From a bacterium ADurb.Bin374 (GTDB taxonomy: Bacteria; Riflebacteria; Ozemobacteria; Ozemobacterales; Ozemobacteraceae): 10,603 nt of DNA. Shown here piece after piece: positions 6,801-10,603 of the stretch (position 1 is its first letter; each line of letters opens with the position of its first letter). Position numbers and translations under genes: made by a program. The notes beneath the pieces are model-generated. The model searched no databases. It worked only from the letters and a program-made list of their open reading frames with translations, and was not told where the DNA came from. The stretch spans positions 1 through 10,603 of the forward strand of contig MWAR01000585.1 in assembly GCA_002068715.1 (NCBI GenBank). The letters run 5' to 3'.

Positions 6801-7255
6801 AGCCGGGTATTTCCGAAGAACCCCAGGAACAGCCGGCCGCTGAGAGTCCAACGGTTCCTGCCCCGACATCCGAGGCCGGGGAGCTGCTCTCGCAGATCAC
6901 CCAGCCCGAAGTCGTCGGCCATAACGTCGACAAGATCATCCAGCTCTGCCGGGAACTCGAAAAGAAGCGGCGAAGGGATGAAGCGGCGGCCTACCGGATG
7001 CAGGCAGCCGAGAATCTCGTCGACAACGCCGAGGAGAACAGCGCGAACGGCGCCTTTGACGCCGCGATCGCCGACTACAACAAGGCGCTGAAAATTCTTC
7101 CCAGCCATCCCGGCGCGCTTGCCGGAAAGCGTATCATCGAAAATCTGAGTAAAAAAAAGGGCGGCGCCCCATCCAGTCCTCCCGCCGACGACACGCCGGA
7201 ACCGTACATCGACGCTCAGCCTGATGACGGCTCATTCCGCGAAGGCGAGGAATAA
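3818..7255 (+). CDS. Tandem Ser/Thr protein kinase with one membrane helix and TPR-like tail
   Basis: A 1145-residue Hanks-type kinase with two complete catalytic domains. Domain 1 (about 12-280): GSGGMSQVY, K41, HRDLKPAN (D136), DFG (D154), MAPEQ (E180). Domain 2 (about 297-565): GQGGMGTVY, K326, HRDLKPSN (D421), DFG (D439), MSPEQ (E465). Both keep all catalytic residues, so both look active; the Thr-rich activation loops suit autophosphorylation. One membrane helix follows (about 599-617), then a Pro/Ala/Ser/Glu-rich linker (to about 770) and a charged helical region with TPR-like units (YERSLAIDPDQPATKAKLGL and a similar unit ending KALKILPSHPGA). There are no PASTA repeats. The predicted topology is kinases in the cytoplasm and tail outside. 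The start ATG 3818 has AGAGGA at 3802-3807. First gene of a probable operon with the McrB-like gene. Confidence 0.92.
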   Translation: MFEPNTIVGRHYRIVSQLGSGGMSQVYKAVDVNLGREVALKFLHPESVGEKDLVQRFLNEGRILATIKHRAVIDVYASDTDEATNAPFLVMELVDGLTLEAAEHTLRGDLPRLLQLFIELLEGIHACHQKGIIHRDLKPANVLINRSGQLKIVDFGVAKTARKVTRTGVTLGTPHYMAPEQCLGKADITAAADIYSIGIMFWEMLAGKVPFDIDSGATDPALSIALKHLNEPVPIDRINDDPRTAPFAELLHKMLAKKPEDRPTVPDIIEALKKRMKAPAPGIATTASDPATIGDIYRLERVLGQGGMGTVYKALDTALNRPVAIKVLNASISTDETVVDRFIKEGQLLATVGHPNVLAIYASSRDKSTGRPFLVMEYIDGMLLSDIKKTGVPEHRRIVPLMLQLLDGIRACHMKGIIHRDLKPSNLMVTRDGTLKIFDFGIAKTEAAMTRVGMTLGTPQYMSPEQCTSGSALTPASDVYSIGIVLWEMIFGSPPFTADNDSNPELSIALKQVQGTLPMPSLPTDPALAALVPMIRRMLDKQPGERPTTDEIISMLDEHLQKYPVDGVRMDLAKRRDSLRRSAAEGLFVETVSSSKSRFVLSAAVVLVAGLLFWQYSRKAGPIVPSDGRAERIASLALYIPDYTPAATPSPSIPSAETPITASAVTEILVPATEPVSLTASEPSLVTLPIEASEPLVVALPPASEAVTSVASSVTAASAPVVEPEPETVPTARASEPAPVETVAASPAASPPIAQPQQPPAAEPARGTLDAHFEAVRKEIDAFTGEEDPSKIQGRLDALGVLAGADQVAPLKRQLASRIALAADMKLVSDKNAAVAMYERSLAIDPDQPATKAKLGLAHEALEAEKAASSRKSQQEKEKDRAGLLASAEKETKAFKPGFSQPRPLIGKLKSLDADGEKDRVKELTAEIRDKYMKAATVRAEKDPAGALRLLKQATGFPGLKSDSALKSLLGELAEKAKSAEPPTVQPGKPSQEAKPGISEEPQEQPAAESPTVPAPTSEAGELLSQITQPEVVGHNVDKIIQLCRELEKKRRRDEAAAYRMQAAENLVDNAEENSANGAFDAAIADYNKALKILPSHPGALAGKRIIENLSKKKGGAPSSPPADDTPEPYIDAQPDDGSFREGEE
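3851..5509 (+). repeat. Internal tandem duplication encoding the two kinase domains
   Basis: Copy 1 begins at Y12 (3851) and copy 2 at Y297 (4706). Gly-loop G19/G304, K41/K326, H134/H419, D154/D439 and E180/E465 are all offset by exactly 285 residues (855 bp). The catalytic-loop DNA is nearly identical (GGCATCATCCATCGCGACCT against GGCATCATTCATCGCGACCT). A one-residue length difference appears only after the conserved PF, before LSIALK. This indicates duplication of one ancestral domain rather than fusion of two unrelated kinases. Confidence 0.75.
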
Positions 7256-7256
7256 G

Positions 7257-7316
7257 ATGCAGATGGCGGGCGAAAGACCACAACACGACCTACACGTGAA
7301 ACGGAACGAACCATGA
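7257..7316 (+). CDS. Possible 19-codon coupling ORF between kinase and McrB-like genes
   Basis: One base after the kinase TAA, an ATG with a strong ribosome binding site (GAGGA, 7247-7251, gap of 5) opens a frame encoding MQMAGERPQHDLHVKRNEP. Its TGA (7314-7316) overlaps the McrB-like start codon (7313-7315) as ATGA, the classic arrangement for translational coupling. The McrB-like start has only a weak site of its own (GGAA 7303-7306), so ribosomes ending the mini-ORF could supply its initiation. The peptide matches nothing I recognise and may matter only for coupling. A frame this short could be open by chance; the strong site and the exact overlap are what argue for it. Confidence 0.42.
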   Translation: MQMAGERPQHDLHVKRNEP

Positions 7317-9799
7317 GAGGCTCATCCCAGACCGTTCCCTGGGCGGACGCCTACAGACGTCTCGCCGAACAGCTCATTCCCTTCAGCACCCGGCAGGGTG
7401 ATCTCGTCGAGATTCTGCGCGAACTCGAACTTCTCGGGCTTCCCATGATTCCCCTCACTGAAACCGACTCGACCGACCGCCGGCGCCCGCTCAAGGTGTT
7501 CGATCCGTTCACCTTCTTTTCGTCGTTCAATCGGAACATCATGCCGGAAAAACGCCTGCGCATATTCTCCGAAATCTCGAAGCGGTTCGACCCCCGCGCG
7601 TCGGTCATCGACCGCCTTCCGCCGGTTCCCTCCTTCAATGACATACGGCCCTGGTTTTTCAACTCGTCCGGAGACCGTCTGTTCAACGAAGTCCACAACC
7701 TATGGGAACTCGCCATCAGCTCGCAGACGGGCGTCGCCGAAGCCGCTGCGGCCCTGGACAAGTGCCTTTCCCTCGATGCTTCCGCTTTCGAACGTCTGTC
7801 CATAGGTCTGTTCTGGCTGAATCCGAAACTTTTTCTTCCCGCAAACCAGCCCGTGAAGCGCTATCTCGAACAGTTCGGCATCACCGGGCCCGACCGAGAC
7901 GCCCGTTCCTATCGCGAATGGCTCCAGCTCATCTCACGCCGTGTCGACGAGTCCCTCCCCCAGATTTTCACGCGTGCCCACCAGGAGGAATCGCGCCAGG
8001 AAAACGACACCTGGCTGATCACCTTCGGCCGAAAGCCCGACGAGCAGCGGTGCCTGACCGAAGGCTTCATAAGCCTCGAGATCGCCGAGCAGCTTCTGAT
8101 CCGCGATATGAACCGAATTCCCGATGAGGCCCCCTCCCCTTCCGTTGCGCAGGAGCGACCCACTGCGCACCAGAACGCCTGGGATTTCCTCATGGTCATG
8201 CGCGAGGGTGATCTCGTCTTCGCGCGCCATGGCACCGGCCGCCTGTCCGGCGTCGCTCGCGTCGAAGGCCCCGGCGTTCTCGTGAAAGATGCGGATACAT
8301 CCTACCTGATGCGGTCCGTCACCTGGCTCAAGTGCGGCGGATGGCGTTTTCCCGAGCATCTCACCGCAACCATCGCCCCGCTCGTCCGCCTGACGCGGTA
8401 TCCGCAGCTTGTATCGGAACTCCTCGACGTGATGAAGGTTTCCCGAAGCGAGCTCGAAAATCCCGAGCGACGCATCTGGTGGGTCCAGACGAGATCCGAC
8501 CAGACCGGCTTCGGCCACGTCGACGTGGGAAGCGAACTGCTCCTGCCCACGGTGGACATCAACAACCAGCCCCTTTCCAATCCGGGTCCCTTCCTCGATA
8601 TGACCCAGGGCGATCTCGTTCTCGGCTATACTGGCTCTCCCGTGAACGCCATCGTCTGTCTCGGGCAGGTGACGACGCCTCTCACGCAGACCCCGGCCGG
8701 CCCCGTCGTCAGGATCCGCAAGACGCGCACCCTCGAACGCCCGATCGCGTTTTCCGAAGTGAAAAAACACCCCGGACTCACCCATTCGGATATCATCAGA
8801 AACGTCGATTACCCGCTCATCCGCGTCACCGAATCGGAATATCGTGATATCCAATCCATGTTCGTCGTTCCCGTCCATCGAACTGACGCATACGGCGACC
8901 AGGAGTTTTCCGACGATTGCTTCCTCGACATCCAGCGGGCCCGCGATATCATCGCATGCTGGCGTCTTCGGAAGAACCTCATCCTGCAGGGCCCGTCCGG
9001 AGTCGGCAAGACCTTTCTCGCACGTCGCCTCGCCTGGTTTCTCCTCTGCGAGCGGAACGACGCCCGCATCCGGGTCGTCCAGTTCCATCCGTCGTATTCG
9101 TTCCTCGACTTCGTTCTCGGCCCGCAGGAAGGCCCGGGACATCCCGGCCGCCGCAACTCCGGCCCATTCTTCGAACTCTGCAGACAGGCCCAGCAGGATT
9201 CGGCACGCAACTACGTTCTCATCGTCGAGGAGATCAACCGCGGTTCGCCGGAGCAGGTGTTCGGCGAGCTGATCCAGCTGATCGACGCAGAAAAGCGCCA
9301 CCAGGACTGTTCGATATCACTCTCGTTCCAACGCCGCGGCGACCCTGAATTCTATATTCCACCGAATCTTTATATTCTGGGAACCATCAACGCGGCCGAG
9401 CCCGGGCGGGGCATATCGGATTTCAGCTTCCGCAGGATGTTTTCCTTCGCCCAGCTGGAACCGGCCTTCGATTCTCAGCGCTTCAGACAGCATCTGCTCG
9501 ATCAGAAAGCTCCGCTCCCCCTCGTTCAGCAGATCTGCGATGGACTCATCTCGCTAAACTCCCGCATTTCAGCCGATACGGAGCATCTCGGTCCCGGATA
9601 CCGGATCGGCCACGGCTACTTCATGCCGCCTCCCGACGGCGTTTCCGACTGGCACGCCTGGCACCGGGAGATCATCACGATGCAGATCCGGCCTCTTCTA
9701 GAATGTTACTGGCCACACGAACCCGAACGTATCTCGCGCGAAATCGCGCAACTGATGCCGGCTTCCCAGGCGGCATCCGCCCGCCAGCCCAGGAGCTGA
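7313..9799 (+). CDS. McrB-type AAA+ ATPase with PUA/EVE-like sensor modules
   Basis: An 828-residue protein of the McrB branch of AAA+, the motor of modification-dependent (type IV) restriction. The N-terminal region (about 1-225) has DPFTFFSSFNR, WFF and FWLNPKLFLPANQPVKRYL, as in many McrB-like proteins. Two EVE/PUA-like stretches follow: about 289-355 (REGDLVFARHGTGRLSGVAR, WLKCGGW) and about 385-505 (WWVQTR at 389, QGDLVLGYTG, then GPVVRIRKTR). Such folds bind modified bases. The AAA+ core has Walker A GPSGVGKT (560-567, K566), QFHPSYSFLDFV, Walker B VEEINRG (E639-E640), FGELIQLID and the sensor region. The McrB NTAD signature reads NAAE (693-696), so nucleotide preference may differ. No McrC nuclease gene is seen. 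The ATG at 7313 has a weak ribosome binding site and may be coupled to the mini-ORF. Confidence 0.85.
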   Translation: MRGSSQTVPWADAYRRLAEQLIPFSTRQGDLVEILRELELLGLPMIPLTETDSTDRRRPLKVFDPFTFFSSFNRNIMPEKRLRIFSEISKRFDPRASVIDRLPPVPSFNDIRPWFFNSSGDRLFNEVHNLWELAISSQTGVAEAAAALDKCLSLDASAFERLSIGLFWLNPKLFLPANQPVKRYLEQFGITGPDRDARSYREWLQLISRRVDESLPQIFTRAHQEESRQENDTWLITFGRKPDEQRCLTEGFISLEIAEQLLIRDMNRIPDEAPSPSVAQERPTAHQNAWDFLMVMREGDLVFARHGTGRLSGVARVEGPGVLVKDADTSYLMRSVTWLKCGGWRFPEHLTATIAPLVRLTRYPQLVSELLDVMKVSRSELENPERRIWWVQTRSDQTGFGHVDVGSELLLPTVDINNQPLSNPGPFLDMTQGDLVLGYTGSPVNAIVCLGQVTTPLTQTPAGPVVRIRKTRTLERPIAFSEVKKHPGLTHSDIIRNVDYPLIRVTESEYRDIQSMFVVPVHRTDAYGDQEFSDDCFLDIQRARDIIACWRLRKNLILQGPSGVGKTFLARRLAWFLLCERNDARIRVVQFHPSYSFLDFVLGPQEGPGHPGRRNSGPFFELCRQAQQDSARNYVLIVEEINRGSPEQVFGELIQLIDAEKRHQDCSISLSFQRRGDPEFYIPPNLYILGTINAAEPGRGISDFSFRRMFSFAQLEPAFDSQRFRQHLLDQKAPLPLVQQICDGLISLNSRISADTEHLGPGYRIGHGYFMPPPDGVSDWHAWHREIITMQIRPLLECYWPHEPERISREIAQLMPASQAASARQPRS

Positions 9800-9814
9800 C
9801 ATTCACAGAACACC

Positions 9815-10603
9815 ATGAGCCTCATACAAACCATCGAAAATATCCTCTTCAACCGAACCCCACGAATTCTCGCTGAAATGATCTGCCCGAACTGCGGGCA
9901 GAAGCAGACAAACGTGGCCGGTGAACGCTTTGTCTGCGAGAAATGCCATTACACCGTCTCCACCCTTCACCCAGCGAAGCCTGTCCGCGTCCACCTTTCG
10001 CAGGCGATGGTCTACGAGACGCTGTTCATCCTTGCCGGCCCGCTCCTCGCCATCATCGGCCTCAAGGGGTTCCTGATACCCAACGGGCTGATCGACGGCG
10101 GTGTGACGGGTATTTCGATGCTCTTATCCCATCTGACCGGCATCGAACTTGCCATTTTCATTTTTGTGATCAACATTCCGTTCATCTTCGCGGCCTATCA
10201 GAATTTCAACAAGGAATTCGCCTACCGGGCCGCGTTCTCAATCATCCTGCTCTCGATTCTGCTGCCTCTCATCAACATCCCGATCATCACGAGGGACAGG
10301 CTGCTCGACGCGATCTTCGGCGGTTTCTTCCTTGGTACCGGAATCGCTTTTTCGATTCGCGGAGGCGGCGTCCTCGACGGAACTGAAATCATGGCACTCA
10401 TCATCAGCCGCCGGTTTCCGGCCACCGTCGGCGATTCGATCCTGTTCTTCAACATCATCATCTTCTCGACGGCATTGATGATGCTGAGCCCGGAACACGT
10501 CTTCTACTCGATCATCGCCTATCTCTCCGCATCGAAGACCGTCGATTTCATGATGCACGGCATCGAATCTTATAACGGCGTGATGATCATGTCCGCCAAA
10601 TCC
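9815..10603 (+). CDS. YitT/DUF161-like membrane protein with N-terminal zinc ribbon (3' end cut by window)
   Basis: 263 residues are visible and the frame is open at the right edge. An N-terminal zinc ribbon has CPNC (C24, C27) and CEKC (C41, C44), spaced by 13 residues. Several membrane helices follow from about residue 66, with family marks GFLIPNGLIDGGVTG and FGGFFLGTGIAFSIRGGGVLDGTE typical of YitT/DUF161 proteins, whose function is poorly known. The visible end (GIESYNGVMIMSA) looks like the start of the DUF2179 domain that usually closes these proteins. The ATG at 9815 lies 15 bases after the McrB-like stop; the nearest AGGAG (9791-9795) is too far for a normal site, so reinitiation is possible. 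An internal ATG at 10008 would give a conventional YitT protein without the ribbon, but the intact four-cysteine ribbon in frame argues for the longer form. Confidence 0.82.
   Translation, partial: MSLIQTIENILFNRTPRILAEMICPNCGQKQTNVAGERFVCEKCHYTVSTLHPAKPVRVHLSQAMVYETLFILAGPLLAIIGLKGFLIPNGLIDGGVTGISMLLSHLTGIELAIFIFVINIPFIFAAYQNFNKEFAYRAAFSIILLSILLPLINIPIITRDRLLDAIFGGFFLGTGIAFSIRGGGVLDGTEIMALIISRRFPATVGDSILFFNIIIFSTALMMLSPEHVFYSIIAYLSASKTVDFMMHGIESYNGVMIMSAKS

Noticed and set aside
5969..7108. 379-codon open frame on the minus strand
   Set aside because: It lies wholly antisense to the linker and TPR-like tail of the kinase and shows no family motif or ribosome binding site.
7934..9301. 455-codon open frame on the minus strand
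   Set aside because: It is antisense to the McrB-like gene, whose Walker motifs are on the plus strand; long antisense frames are common in G+C-rich DNA with strong third-position bias.
1..10603. CRISPR array, insertion sequence, integrase or attachment site
   Set aside because: No regularly spaced repeats, transposase or integrase motifs, or flanking direct repeats were seen.

Overview
The window comes from a G+C-rich bacterial chromosome (about 60% by eye) with sigma70-type promoters, purine-rich ribosome binding sites and short intergenic gaps. No taxonomic marker is present. A long tandem Ser/Thr kinase, an ankyrin protein and a TIKI/TraB-like protein suggest a lineage rich in eukaryote-like signalling genes (Planctomycetes, Myxococcota or candidate phyla such as Riflebacteria), but this is a guess.

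Left edge (1-611): no protein gene. The minus strand carries what looks like a complete small RNA gene: a strong promoter (TTGACT-N17-TATTCT), about 134 nt of RNA rich in hairpins with a possible long-range closing helix, and an intrinsic terminator at the very edge of the window. The rest is an AT-rich spacer with one good hairpin and the promoter of the next gene, whose -10 lies 7 nt before the start codon and whose spacer holds nine T.

600-2992, plus strand: a four-helix membrane metallophosphoesterase, then a membrane-anchored ankyrin-repeat protein with about ten repeats. A convergent minus-strand gene (3008-3634) encodes a small TIKI/TraB/PrgY-like protein with two GxxH motifs.

3635-10603, plus strand: a probable operon starting at a textbook promoter (TTGAAT-N17-TAGAAT). 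It encodes (i) a 1145-residue kinase with two complete kinase domains whose landmarks are offset by exactly 285 residues, one membrane helix and a TPR-like tail; (ii) a possible 19-codon mini-ORF that bridges the gap and overlaps the next start by ATGA; (iii) an 828-residue McrB-type AAA+ ATPase with probable PUA/EVE-like base-sensing modules, no McrC nuclease in the window and a degenerate NTxD motif; (iv) a YitT/DUF161-like membrane protein with an N-terminal zinc ribbon, cut by the right edge.

Inference: the kinase and McrB-like genes look co-expressed and may form a signalling or defence unit, with the kinase possibly acting on the ATPase. The sequence supports the operon layout but does not prove the function.
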